Shown here one piece after another: positions 9,779 through 20,935 of a stretch of DNA of 64,000 nucleotides. Position numbers and translations under genes: made by a program. The notes under the pieces were generated by a model. That model saw only the letters and a program-made list of their open reading frames with translations, ran no database searches and was not told the DNA's origin. Location of the stretch: NCBI GenBank assembly GCA_030278955.1, contig JAOANR010000006.1, positions 27,597,763-27,661,762 on the forward strand. Direction: 5' to 3'. This DNA is from Hygrophila difformis. Its lineage: Eukaryota > Streptophyta > Magnoliopsida > Lamiales > Acanthaceae. Each line of letters begins with the position of its first letter. The first letter of the stretch is position 1.

Positions 9779-11463
9779 TCATTCTTCATAAGCCGGTTCC
9801 GTCACATGTTGGATCTCCTTTTCAGGGTTGAACTGTCCGAGATACTCATTCAGTCGGTGCCCATTTACCACTATGTTGCCCTTGTCAGTTCGGATCCTGA
9901 CGGCTCCACTTTCAAACACCTCTAACACTTCATGTGGTCCTTCCCATCTAGATTTCAGCTTTCCGGGGAACAGCTTCAACCTAGAATTGAATAGCAATAC
10001 ATGTTGACCAACATAAAAATGTTTAGGCTTGATCCGGCGATCGTGTAACTTCTGGGTCCGCTCTTTATAGATCCGCGAGCTCTCGTAAGCTTGCGCTCGT
10101 ATTTTCTCAATTTCATTGAGGTCCAACTTGCGCTTGCCCTGAGCGACTCTTGGGTCAAAGTTAAGCGTTTTGACGGCCTAGAAAGCTTTATGCTCTAACT
10201 CTACAGGCAAGTGACAGGCTTTTCCGAAGATAAGCCTGTATGGAGACATCCCGATGGGAGTCTTGTATGCGGTGCGATATGCCCATAGAGCATCATTGAG
10301 CTTACGTGCCCAGTCCTTTCGAGTTATCCCAACCGTGGCTTTGAGTATATGTTTGATCTCGCGATTTGATACCTCGACTTGACCACTGGTTTGGGGATGA
10401 TAAGTCGTGCCTATCTTATGGAGGATTCCATTTTTACTCATTAAAGTTTCAAAAGCTTTATTAACAAAGTGTGTTCCTCCATCAGATATTACCACCCTAG
10501 GTATGCCAAATCTACTGAAAATGTTGTTCTTGAGGAACTTTACGACTTGGCTACCATCATTGGTTGGCAATGCGACCGCCTCGACCCCCTTGGACACGTA
10601 ATCGACAGCTACCAAGATATAGTAGTTTCCACCAGATGGTGGAAACGGTCCCATGAAGTCAATGCCCCATACATCGAAGATCTCAAGTGCGAGAATCCCT
10701 TTCTGAGGCATCTCATCCCTCTTGGAGATGTTTCCTAATCTTTGGCATCTGTCGCAGGCTTTAGCAAACACCTTGAAGTCCTCATAAATAGTAGGCCAAA
10801 AGAATCCACACTCGAGTACCTTGTGGGCAGTTCGAGTGGGACCATGATTACCTCCGTATTCAGATTCGTGGCATTTCTTGGTGATTTGGTAGGCCTCAGT
10901 ATCAGTAACACATCGCCTGATCATCGAATCAGCGCAATGTTTGAACAAGCATGGATCTTCCCAAAAGTAGTTTACTACTTCTTTGAAGAATTTTGCGCTT
11001 TTGTATTTCTGTTGGAATGGTGGGGTTATTCCACATGCTAAAAAGTTAGCAATGTCGGAAAACCACGGACACGCTTGATCATGCAGATGTAATGCGAACA
11101 ACTGTTCATCTAGAAAATCCTCATTAACGGCTAGCTCTTTTTTATCCATTTCTAATCGAGACAAGTGTTCAGCAGCACCATTATCTCGACCTCGCCTATC
11201 TTTTATTACGATGTCAAACTCTTGCAGCAACAACACCCACCTGATTAAACGAGGTTTTGCGTCTTGCTTGCTGAAAAAGTATATGAGTGCACTGTGGTCA
11301 GTGTATACTATAGTCTTTGTACCAATAAGATACTGTCTGAATTTGTCAAACGTAAAGACTACAACATACATCTCTTGTTGTGTAGTGGTGTAGCTTATTT
11401 GGGCTTCATTCAAGGCATGACTTGCGTAATGAATTACGCAATGTCTCCCATCCTTATGTTGCC
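9779..11463 (-). pseudogene. A0 pol remnant: RNase H end and integrase
   Basis: One frame reading [22 protein letters not shown] (RNase H), then the integrase zinc domain ([11 protein letters not shown] ... CDRCQRLGN) and the D,D-35-E core ([30 protein letters not shown]), ending in the C-terminal domain ([19 protein letters not shown]). One in-frame TAG at 10178-10180 replaces the Trp codon seen in A1 and A2, a change expected from C-to-T decay on the other strand. The N-terminal part is cut off by A1 at 11463, not by a start codon; the apparent start near 11413 is artificial. Confidence 0.88.
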
Positions 11464-11828
11464 TGAAACTTTTGACAATTTCCTACACGAGTATTTTTCT
11501 AAAATATCCCAAGTTAAATTTATTAAATGAAAAGAGTTATGATTCGTGGGAAAGGGGTTTAAGGATATATTTCATTTTTTATTACTCATGTGGGATACTT
11601 TGATTTCAAACGGCGTTGTGGACCTCCCTGGCATGAAACTTTTGACAAATTTCATGGTGCAGCCGGGATAGACAGTTCAATCTTGACAGACATCAATGCT
11701 CAATACTAAATATAGTATCATTTATTACATCTGTGTGCCAAACTGAATGTCCCCGGCAACGGCAACATGAAACTTTTCATAATTTCATGTCATGAAGTTC
11801 CCTGCCATGAAACTTTTGACAAGTTCCC
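11464..11828. repeat. Array of primer-site/LTR-end relics in A1 3' LTR
   Basis: The LTR terminus TGAAACTTTT recurs at 11464, 11634, 11768 and 11808. The copy at 11768 is preceded by TCCCCGGCAACGGCAACA (11750-11767), a nearly perfect tRNA-Asp primer site; the copies at 11634 and 11808 keep shorter remnants (CTCCCTGGCA, CCCTGCCA). The identical layout is present in the other LTR copy at 41218-41583, so it predates the A1 insertion. Confidence 0.85.
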
Positions 11829-14197
11829 ACTATATGAGTATTTCTGAAAAATCATAATCCTGGTTTTCAATTTTTTTTTTTAATGAAACCAATTTATGAA
11901 GATGGAGTTGGGATTAGGGATATATTTATAGGTTGTCACGTTTTTATTACTCGTGTTAAGAAACTGTGCCCCCGAAAGCGCACGGTGTCAAAAATTGCAG
12001 TAATTTATAGTAAGACCGGATCGTTCACTGGAGGATGTGCGATAGAAGCAGGGCCCACGTCGTTTACTAAGATTTTCCACTCGGTTACTCGATTCAAGTT
12101 TTGCAATGATTTCTAACTACTACTTGACAATAATTTAAACTAGATTATGAAAGCAGTAAAATATTATTCTACAAAGCATGGTAAATTTAGTCTAAAAAGC
12201 GATTAAATCTATTCTAAGAAAGCAATAAGAATTATGCTAAGAAAGCAGGTAAAATTATTCTACGAAAGCAGATTTAAAATGTGACAGAGGGGACAGGGAG
12301 AAAATAATAAAGATTGGACAAGATTCAGATGAAACACAATTAAACTTCCATTTTAATTACACAGATCTTTGTTTGGGATAATCCTTTCAGTTAACTAACT
12401 CTCATGCTTTCTACACCATGTTCCCTTTAACAGACAGGTACTTACAGTGAGAATTTACATGCTCTTAAGACAACAAAATCTAAGATACCACAAATTCATA
12501 ACTCCCCTTGCAATGCCTTGCAAGAATATGTTAATCATATGTGGTGGACAAGCAACACCTAACATATCATTAGTTGATATGCCAAGTACTCCTATCATCC
12601 CCCTTGTCACACCCAAAGTCCAAATCTAATCCCGAACTAATCCATAACTCTTAAACCTTACAACCGGCGGCCAACCTCTAATTCTTCCGAGTGACCTCTA
12701 AGAAAGCATTTTAAAGAAAGCGATAAAGAAAGCAGTAAAGAAAGCATTTAAAACCTATCACTCGGAAGTCTTAAAAGATCATCACATTCCGTTAGTATAA
12801 AAGAGCCCTTGGTCTTGGTGACCAGATGCAGATTTAGAACTTCCCAAATGTCAGTAAGCCATAGGGCTTATAATATCTGGTTAGTTATGAGATACAAACG
12901 TGAGTGGAAGAGACCTATGAAGATCTTTTCCGAATGTACTCACTCGAAACTCAATTTTAGGCTTTGGCGGGAGAAGATAGTAGTTGAAAGAATACTCAAC
13001 CCTACCGTAGAAATTAACCAAGGCCTATATGTTGTTCCTCTAATATTATTTATCACATCTTATCCGAATCCAAGTGGACACTGATTCGATGCAATACCTA
13101 ATAGTAGATTTCCAACACACGGCAATTTTGAGAAACCAATAGATATTTGAAAATCATTCCCTAAACAGGTACTAAACTCTCAATTTAAAACACAGATCCT
13201 TTCAGTCTAGGTGAGACCTAATCGCTGACTCTGCTTCTATGCTCTCAAAATCAACCCCCAGTAGAATATGAGTTAGTCATAACTGTCGAATTTATCCCTT
13301 ACTCAGATCCGGATTTTATAAAGTGATTTTTGTGGAAGTTTATTATGCAGCATCTGATTTAAATCAAGACTTCTATGTCCAAGGAGAAGGATCTCCAAAA
13401 TATTGTAGACCACAATATCTACATAATAATATCATGCATACATGTATATGAGAAGTAAAATAAAATACCCCAAAATATATGGTGGGGTTAGACAGAATTT
13501 GATACACAAAGATGGATTAGCCTGAGGTAAGAAGAATGTGGCTAAAAAGAGTGCTAGAAACAATTGGGGTTATCCGGACTGCAAACATCTGCCATCCGGT
13601 TCCCAATTGTTCCAGATGGAATGATTTTTAGATACTGGAATGACTTAAGTGACAGTTGCCGCCGTCATCTTAGACTTCAATATCTGTGAATTTGGATGAA
13701 AACTCACATGTTCTATTACTGTAATAATTATTAGATGACATTGGCATATATCATCTATCATTACTACAACTCTAGATTCAGGTTTGAAATTAAGATAAAG
13801 AAAAGAAAACTGCATCCGGAGAGGAGTCAGCTGAGCAGCTATTATAATCCCGGATGGACGAACCGCCAAGGCTTCCACCGACCACTATCCGAACCATGCA
13901 AAATAACAACTAGTAATTAATACTCAGAATACGAGCTAGTTATCCGTGTGGGAATACCCGCCAACATTAGTCTGATATATTTCTTACTAGTTGTTCATAC
14001 ACACAATGAAGGGGAAAATAAATAAAATAAGAAAATGTTTTTGGTATTGTGTGAGTGTTAATCACACAATAAATAGACACTAATGAGTTGAGATGTGTAA
14101 TGGATAAAATTAGATATAGTGGGCCTAGGCCCAATACACCCATGCAACTCACACAACTCAAGTAGTAAAATATTTTTGGAGTTTTGAAAGTAGAAGG

Positions 14198-14780
14198 AAG
14201 AAAGCAATTCGGTCTATTGGGCAAAATGCAAATTAAGCCGAATTGAGGATGCATGAGGTATGAAGTAACACCGTACCCAATTAATCCTTGTAAAGGCATG
14301 AAGCATCCTCTAATTCGAATTATCAGAGCAATTCGGTCTAAACCGAATTGGATAATTCGAATTGATGAAGTCATTGCTTTACTCAAATTTGGCTAAGGCA
14401 TTTACCCCAAAATGAGGGTAATTCGAATTGCCAATTGAATTCGGTCTAGACCGAATTAGACAATTCGAATTGGTAAGACAAAGAAAATAAACTAAGGCAT
14501 GAGGGGATGGTATGCATACAATATGGTGTACAAGATCAATTCAATCTAGGTAATTCGGTCTAAACCGAATTCGCACAGACCGAATTGCTTGTACACCATA
14601 TGAGAACAATTTTTGCTATGCAATTCGGTCTACATGGGCAATTCGGTATAGACCGAATTACCTAGATCGAATTGCATATAAATTTTTAGATAAGGCATTC
14701 AACAAATATTTTTGCCATGCAATTCCATTCTCATGGGCAATTCGGTTTAGACCGAATTGTCTCAAATCGAATTGCATGTC
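14198..14780. repeat. GACCGAA repeat block in A1 LTR (R/U5 side)
   Basis: Over a dozen TTCGGTC/GACCGAA copies plus related TTCGAATT elements. It includes the perfect 20-base palindrome AATTCGGTCTAGACCGAATT at 14438-14457. The matching block of the 5' LTR starts near 63600. Confidence 0.9.
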
Positions 14781-15664
14781 TTTTCTCTCATAAAAGATAT
14801 TTTGAACTCATAAGTGTAGGTTCGGTTTACATTGTGTGGTACATGATGGATAAGATTTACCAAATCCTTCATTTCACATCAATGTCACTTCACAGCCACA
14901 CTAATGAGTGTTTTAAAGAAAATAGGTATAGTAGGTTACGTGGCTAGCAGGTATTGGCATGAAACAAACCTTAATTCTACAAACAGGTGATCAAAGATCA
15001 AAGACTTAAACCTCTAATAAATAATAAGAACACATGCATAAAAATAAGAACAACTACATTATCTAAGGCAACAATAAGCTAACATAAAGAGGGTAAAACA
15101 GCAACCACATAAACATAGGAATAAATTCTAACAAGCCTAAAATCATCTAAAACCTAAGAACACTCATTTGAATCACTAAGGTGTAAGAACAAGCCAAAAA
15201 CCCACTAAACATGCATTTATTGAGAATGTAAGTCAACTAGGACATAATAAATGTAACCTAGTTGAAACAAACAAACATTCTAACATTTATTGCTAAGGAA
15301 AGCATTAAATAAGTGTCAAACACTTGAAATAAAACCCATCTCTGGATTCTTTCTTGTATTGACACTTGAAAACAACAAATAACCCTAAAATCATCATTAG
15401 CTTGAAGGTAGGGTTCATTATAACTACAAAGCATTTAAAGTTTATGGCAATGGCTACACTAAGGGTAGTGACCAGCTTCTATGGAGAATAAACTAAACTC
15501 AAAGCAATAAAACTATACTACAAACTTGAAAATAAACTAACAAACTAAACTACCTACCTAACCCTTAAGGGGTGGAGAACCTTTTATTCCTTCTTTTTGT
15601 CTCCCAGCAAACTGTTCAAGTGTATGTTCTGTCTCGGATTTTTTTCTTGTGTTGAGGAAGGTCA

Positions 15665-15674
15665 GCTTTTATAC
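15665..15674 (-). promoter_or_regulatory. A1 LTR TATA box
   Basis: Sense GTATAAAAGC, about 100 bp downstream of the U3 repeat block. It is the best core-promoter candidate of the LTR. Confidence 0.6.
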
Positions 15675-15764
15675 TTCTTCTCGGAACCCTAGGCCCATCA
15701 GGGCCCATCCACAGTGCCATGCATTTCTCACGTGCTCAAAGCTGCAATTTCGAATGTGGTTCGG

Positions 15765-16165
15765 TCTCCTCAAGTAGTTCGGTTTAGACCGAATTGGTGA
15801 CATGAGGTCTTTCTCTTTGATCTTGAGCATGAAATGTGGTGATTCGGTCTATAGGTAGACCGAATTGGCCTTGTCGAATTGATGATGACTCCTGCTTGGC
15901 TTCTTTGTTTTGAGGCAATTCGATCTATGCACTCAATTTGGTGTAGACCGAATTGCATAGATCGAACTCCTTCTTTCCCTTTCTGCTCAGGGTCTTCTTC
16001 TTTCCAAGGTGCAATTCGGTCTAGGGGTCAATTCGGTTTAGACCGAATTGCCACAGACCGAATTGGTTGCTCTGCTTCTCTTCTTCAACACTTCTCTTCA
16101 GTAATTCGGCCTAATGAGCAATTCGGTTTAGGCCGAATTGCGTATAGACCGAATTGATCTTCAAC
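15765..16165. repeat. GACCGAA repeat block in A1 LTR U3
   Basis: About fourteen TTCGGTC/GACCGAA copies, many arranged as inverted pairs such as TTCGGTTTAGACCGAA, immediately upstream (in sense) of the LTR TATA box. Confidence 0.9.
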
Positions 16166-16487
16166 ACTTAACCAAAATTTCAGTTTGTGGGATTTTCATT
16201 CTTTTTCCCATCTTTTTGAATTTTTTGTGGGCTATTTTATTCTTTTGCCCATCTTTTCTTTCCTTTTTCTTTTCTCTTTCCTTTTTTCATATTTTTGGAT
16301 TTTTCTAACACAAATGCAATTAAGATTGCATATTTTTGTGTCTTTCATTACCAGCTCATTATTCTCACAAACTTGCATCAATCTGTCGAATTCAACTGCT
16401 TTCTCATTAAAATAAGATGGGAATACGATCAAAATGCCCGTCTCAGACACGGAAATGGATTGGAAATAATGGACAATTTTGGCCATT

Positions 16488-16506
16488 ATCAACATCCTCA
16501 CATTTA
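16488..16506 (-). other. A1 polypurine tract / LTR junction (motif 3)
   Basis: Sense TAAATGTGAGGATGT directly precedes the LTR start TGATAATGG. The same 19 bases occur at the A2 junction (46102-46120) and, as hairpins, after pol and in the intron of the internal gene. The purine run is weak compared with other gypsy elements. Confidence 0.7.
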
Positions 16507-18108
16507 ATACTGATCGTCCCCGAGCAGTCAGAGTCAGTGCTCCTAAGAGCATGGACTCTGCATATTCAATCCATTTGCGTGGCTTCAAAAATTTCATTCT
16601 TGTTATATTGGGATAATACAATCAAAATTACAAGTATTAAACTCTCTTGATTGCAGTGTTTAATGAAATGATACTTCTCACTTGGATAGGTATACAAATC
16701 AATCATTATTGTTAATTCTTCTTGAATATATGTATAGAAATTTTTCATTCGTTTAATTCTTGAATTCAAGCATGACCTGAGCATTAATCAATCAAAACAG
16801 AGCCTCTCATATTGTAGAATTGGAAATTTCACTCACTCTCAAAGTTGGCTTTTAGACAATACGCTTATAATCAAATTCAAATAAATTCTCCCATAAGCTT
16901 GCAATTAGACCAACTCGCCACCTACTCATTTCCTCAAATCGAGATCCCGAGGTCTTATTCAAGGGTTATAACGGGGCATACGGTTGTAACATTGGTATGG
17001 AAGGGAATTATTAGGCTAAAGAGTGACATGAATCTATTCCATCATAACTTGGCAAGTTTTTATTTAAAATCTATGATCATCAATATTTCTTTCTTTCTTT
17101 TGTTTTTCTTTTCTATTGCATGACATTAGACTTTGTCTAATTTGCTTTGTCAATTGCAATTTATTTCTGTTGAATGAATCTCAACACATTTTTTTTTGAT
17201 CGGTCTATGAATACCGATTGATATTTTTGATGATCATAAACTTATAATGCCTTGATGGAATTGATTCGTGTACACTTGGGTTTGATTATCTCGGTCTTTT
17301 TATAAAGCTGGGAAAATATAGTGGGTTTCAAAGAAAAATTAGGCTTAAAGGCTCAGATTGGTTAATCATAAAGGAAAAATATTTTTGGGTTTGGAATTCG
17401 AAAGAAGGCCAAAAATTTGGGTTTTTCTAAGTGCCTTGATCATATGATCGATTTCGGGAATATGGCATGGTCTTAAATCGGTCCCAATTGCAAGTTCTAG
17501 TGTCCTTTAATCGAATTGATTTTCACACAAGAAGGAAATAATGAGTAAAAAAGGCTCGGCTCAGATCTCACAAGGACGGTTTGATCATGTCATACCCTTA
17601 TTCTTAAATTTAGCCTTTGAAAAATTCTTGCATTTCATTCAATCAAATTCTCAACATGAAAATTTTGTTTTTCTTCCAAGAGATCATATCATTGGATTTT
17701 TATAGCTCAAAACCTCAAAAATTTATATCATGCATATTTTTAATTGTTTTATCCCAATTTAATAGTTTGAAAATTTCATCCTTAGCCTAAATTCAACATG
17801 TGAATTTAGGTGACAGATTTTATGCACGTTTTATGCCGGTTATTTAATTGAAAGCAGTAAAAAGATACTGTGAACATGCAAGCATGTCACAGCTTGTTTT
17901 TGGCATGACAGTCACTTATTCATCTTGGACTGTCACACATCTTTTTCAAAATATTTTTGAGAATTCAAGACGAAATTCTCTTTGTGGAAAGCGGTAAATA
18001 CATCAGTTACAAAAGATTTCCACAGTATGAATGAAAGTGTACTGATTGGATGAAAAATCTAATGCATGATGTTTACTTGTAAGCTCGTAAAAATGTGATC
18101 TTGTTGAT
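16507..18108 (-). other. A1 3' UTR between internal gene and LTR
   Basis: About 1.6 kb of A/T-rich sequence without a conserved reading frame. It aligns by eye with A2 46121-47700 (blocks such as GACCAACTCGCCACC, TCGGTCCCAAT and the GGACTGTCA repeat). Conservation between elements carrying different ORF2 products suggests a function in the RNA or reverse transcription. Confidence 0.6.
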
Positions 18109-20340
18109 TCAATCTTTCTTCTCTGAATGGTGCTTGGAGGGTCCGGTGTCGTCTCTTGGAGGTGAGGGTAGCTTCCTGAGTAAAGTCTCCATCAGGTTGG
18201 TTTGCTTGGTGAACATCATTTCGAACATTTTTCTTGTCTTTTCTTCGCTCTCAACCCTTTCCTGATGCTGCCTTTTCTCTCGTTCCACCGCTTCCTTTTT
18301 GAACTCCTCTTCTCTCTCAAGCATTCTCATCCTAAACTCTTCCTCTCTCTGCATTTGCTTCTCTTGAGTCGAAACAATGACGTCGGCCAAGGATTTGACA
18401 CTCTGCATCATTGATTCTCCCATTCTGCTTACTGCTTCTAGAGTTTGAGAATCGGCTGGATACTGAGACACAGTCGGGCTTCTGTGAGAAGGTCGGATTG
18501 GATGTCTTCGTGATTGGCTTGGAGTGGAAACATCAGTTCCAGGTTGACTCGGAGTGGGGGCATCACCTTGAGGGTATTCCTCTGCAGCAGGTCCAATTGA
18601 GGGGACTCCAGCTTCTTTTGGTGAAGGCACCGCTTCAGTACGGGCCTCTTTCTTTCATGACTTGCGCTTAGCCGGTTGTCCAGGAGTGTATCTGGATTGG
18701 GCTTCTGATTCATCTGGCATAGCGTATACAACCGGATCAGTTACCCTCGTTTTTGGAACTGGAATTGGGCGACTCATATCAATGGTGTCGCTCCCTGAGA
18801 AAACAGATAGATCTACTCCTTGGGCTTCGCAGATTCTTCTAATGAGGTTTGGATAGCAGAGAGCAGCTGCCCTGCCGGAGGTCCTTGAAGTCATGACATG
18901 GAAGATATGCTCCCCTACGTTGATCTTCAGTCCATGCCATAGCTTAGCAAAACCCTTCAGCATTCGACCAGATGTCTCATGTGCGTGAGGGTTGGGCCTA
19001 ATTTTTGACATGTAGAAGTCATATGAGGGTTGGAACTCCAGCTTCAGGTGCTTGGCTTTGAAAGAGAATTCGCCAGTATAGCTCTCGGCAGTGAGGGATC
19101 TTGTGATGTTGTCATAATATGACCTCTCAACTGCCTTGCATGCTCTCTTCTCAAAGTGCTCAGCTGTTAGGAATTCTGATACCCAGTTGGGTGTATTGAG
19201 GAATCTGTTCAGGTACTCTCCAGATATATCTACATCGATTCCGCGTACCCAACTCCTCTTTTGGGCGACGTTGATATTGCAGTAGAATTCCCGAACAAGC
19301 TCTGCTATCCCTGGTTCAGCATGGTGCGTAAGGAATTCAGTCCATCCATGGTTTTGTTGCAGGAAGACCAGCATAGGATGATTCACCATTTCTGAACTGA
19401 ATCCTTCATCAGGTATTAATAGCTCTCCTAGCGCCATATAACGCCTTGCATTCTGCTCGTTCCCGTTGAACCTCCTCATTATATCTGCATCGTCCTTAAT
19501 GGGGAACCTTTTGCATTTCTTTGTGGATACCCCCAAGCGCCCCTTTGAGGTAGAGGTCACCCAATACCCAGCGGATCGGACTGACCCCGTTGATTCTTGG
19601 GTCTCCTGAGGGTGTGCCTGCTCCCAATCCGAATCCGATTTCTCCTCCATCTGTTCATGCTGTTCATGATGTTCACCCTCTACTTGAGGTTCTGTTTCAG
19701 CCTGTGTATCCTCTCCTTCAGGTTGTTGTTCATGTTCCGCTTGCTCGCCTCCTTGAGATATTCCCTGTTCATACGAATTACAAGGAAATTCATGAAGTAC
19801 AGCTTTGAGAAAATCATCAGAAAGGACGGGACCAACAACATGTTGATATTCTTTTTGAGGTACCTCATCATCCCTCCCTGTGTTTAATTCCCCCAGTTGT
19901 TCTATCATGTTATCTCCTTGATCTCCAGTAATATCAAAATCCCCTTGGAGGATTTGTTGATACGTCTTGTCCTTGAACAGGTCATCAATGGTCTCCAATT
20001 CTGCTTGAGTGCTGCCACCGCTGCCCTCGTTTGCCATTGCTTCTCCTTGGTTTGCCTCGACTTGCGGATCTGTTTCAGCATGCGAGTCTTCCAATTCTGT
20101 CATATTCTTGTCAGGTGCAGTGGGTTGAGATTGGGCAGCAGCTGCAGCCATTGCATTTGCAGCAACTTGGTCCAAACTTACTAAAAGTTCCGCAGTCTTT
20201 TCCTTCAATTGTTCAAAACGCTCATTGCCCTCCTGCACCATTTCCGCTATCTCTTCTGTGGGTTTGAGTCCTTCACCGATCTCATCCATTTTCTTTACAC
20301 TCCCACTCCTCCTAGTGGCTATCTCCTTCTGCTGCTGCTT
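18109..20340 (-). pseudogene. A1 internal gene, C-terminal half: Transposase_32-type (putative plant transposon protein) domain plus coiled coil
   Basis: Two pieces in one frame separated by a TGA at 18655-18657. The first (544 codons below 20289) begins with a Glu/Gln-rich acidic region (EEKSDSDWEQAHPQE), then a domain with ELVREFYCNINVAQKRSWV, RGIDVDISGEYLNRFL and LWHGLKINVGEHIF...PNLIRRICEAQGV. I recognise this as the putative plant transposon protein domain found beside many plant retroelements. Despite the family name no catalytic triad is visible. The second piece (173 codons) has a Ser/Pro-rich stretch and a strongly charged coiled coil (REEEFRMRMLEREEEFKKEAVEREKR region). Another TGA lies near 20342 upstream. 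Function unknown. Confidence 0.7.
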
Positions 20341-20935
20341 TCAATCCTTAGCCCATTCAGCCGGCTCTTCTTTTACTTTAACAGGCACGATGTTGGTTCC
20401 GCTGATTATCTGACAATCATCGTCCCCAACATCGGCCTCTGTTGAATCTCTTTCGTCTGCTTCTTCTCTAGCTCGGCTTGAATTTTCTCAGCAGCCTTTC
20501 TATTCTCCTCCTCTTCCCGGGCTTTTCTAATGTTCTCTTCCATTTCAGCCTTCTTAGCCTCTTCCTCAGCTTTCTTGGCCATCTCTTCCTTCCACAGCCT
20601 GTTTCTTTCAGCCCTTTCTGCTTCTCGTTGTTGCCTCCACTCTTCTTTTTCTTTGACCATTTCTCTCTCGGCTTCTTCCCTCTGCTGCCTTTCTCTTTCA
20701 ACTTGACGCGCCTTGCGGGCAGCAGCCCTTTGTTCCTCAGCCCGTTTAGCTTTCGCAACCCTCTGATCTTTCATTGTCTTTTCTGTGTCGGCTTCTTCTT
20801 GGGCCTTTTTTGCTATTTTTGCATCAAATTGTTCTTGGGCTAGACGCTTCTGTTCTTTCTTGGATAGATCAACGGCATGCTCCTTGCCTCTGTTCTTTGG
20901 TTTGGAGGGCTTGCCATCGAATTTGGGCACTGGGG
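20341..20935 (-). pseudogene. A1 internal gene, charged coiled-coil segment
   Basis: About 174 codons, almost entirely Lys/Arg/Glu/Ala with heptad spacing (KRAEEQRAAARKARQVERER), a long single alpha-helix or coiled coil. It is in a different frame from the segments on either side: one frameshift lies near 20940, where the upstream frame leaves the shared Pro/Lys-rich linker, and another near 20445. After the second shift the frame reads through a Lys/Glu sequence containing VKVKEE, a SUMO-consensus-like site, before the TGA near 20342. The initiator at 20930 is artificial. Confidence 0.6.

Larger units (their letters stand above)
7978..11463 (-). mobile_element. A0: Athila-like retrotransposon fragment (oldest layer)
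   Basis: Contains the end of pol (9779-11463), the conserved hairpin motif after pol, a spacer with a TTTGACGCC-type repeat cluster, and an internal exon. Its pol reading frame is interrupted at 11463 exactly where A1's LTR begins. The homologous intact pol of A1 reads on at this point with TTGCC, the expected target duplication, so this is an insertion break, not a deletion. Its left side is interrupted by R1 at 7977/7978. Confidence 0.85.
11464..16491 (-). repeat. A1 3' LTR (~5.03 kb)
   Basis: Begins TGAAACTTTTGAC at 11464 (the same LTR end that follows the A1 primer site at 41217) and ends CCATTATCA at 16491, next to the polypurine tract. U3 in sense carries a GACCGAA cluster (16165-15765) and a TATA box (15665). 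A very long R/U5 holds a second cluster (14780-14198) and the primer-site relic array at its end. Short plus-strand reading frames inside it are not conserved and look meaningless. Confidence 0.88.

Noticed and set aside
11383..11530. A0 pol looked internally deleted and fused to an LTR
   Set aside because: The join at 11463/11464 is the exact LTR terminus of A1 preceded by TTGCC, so it is an insertion boundary.
14198..14780. CRISPR-like array of regular repeats
   Set aside because: Repeats are short, irregularly spaced, in both orientations, and lie in a plant LTR.
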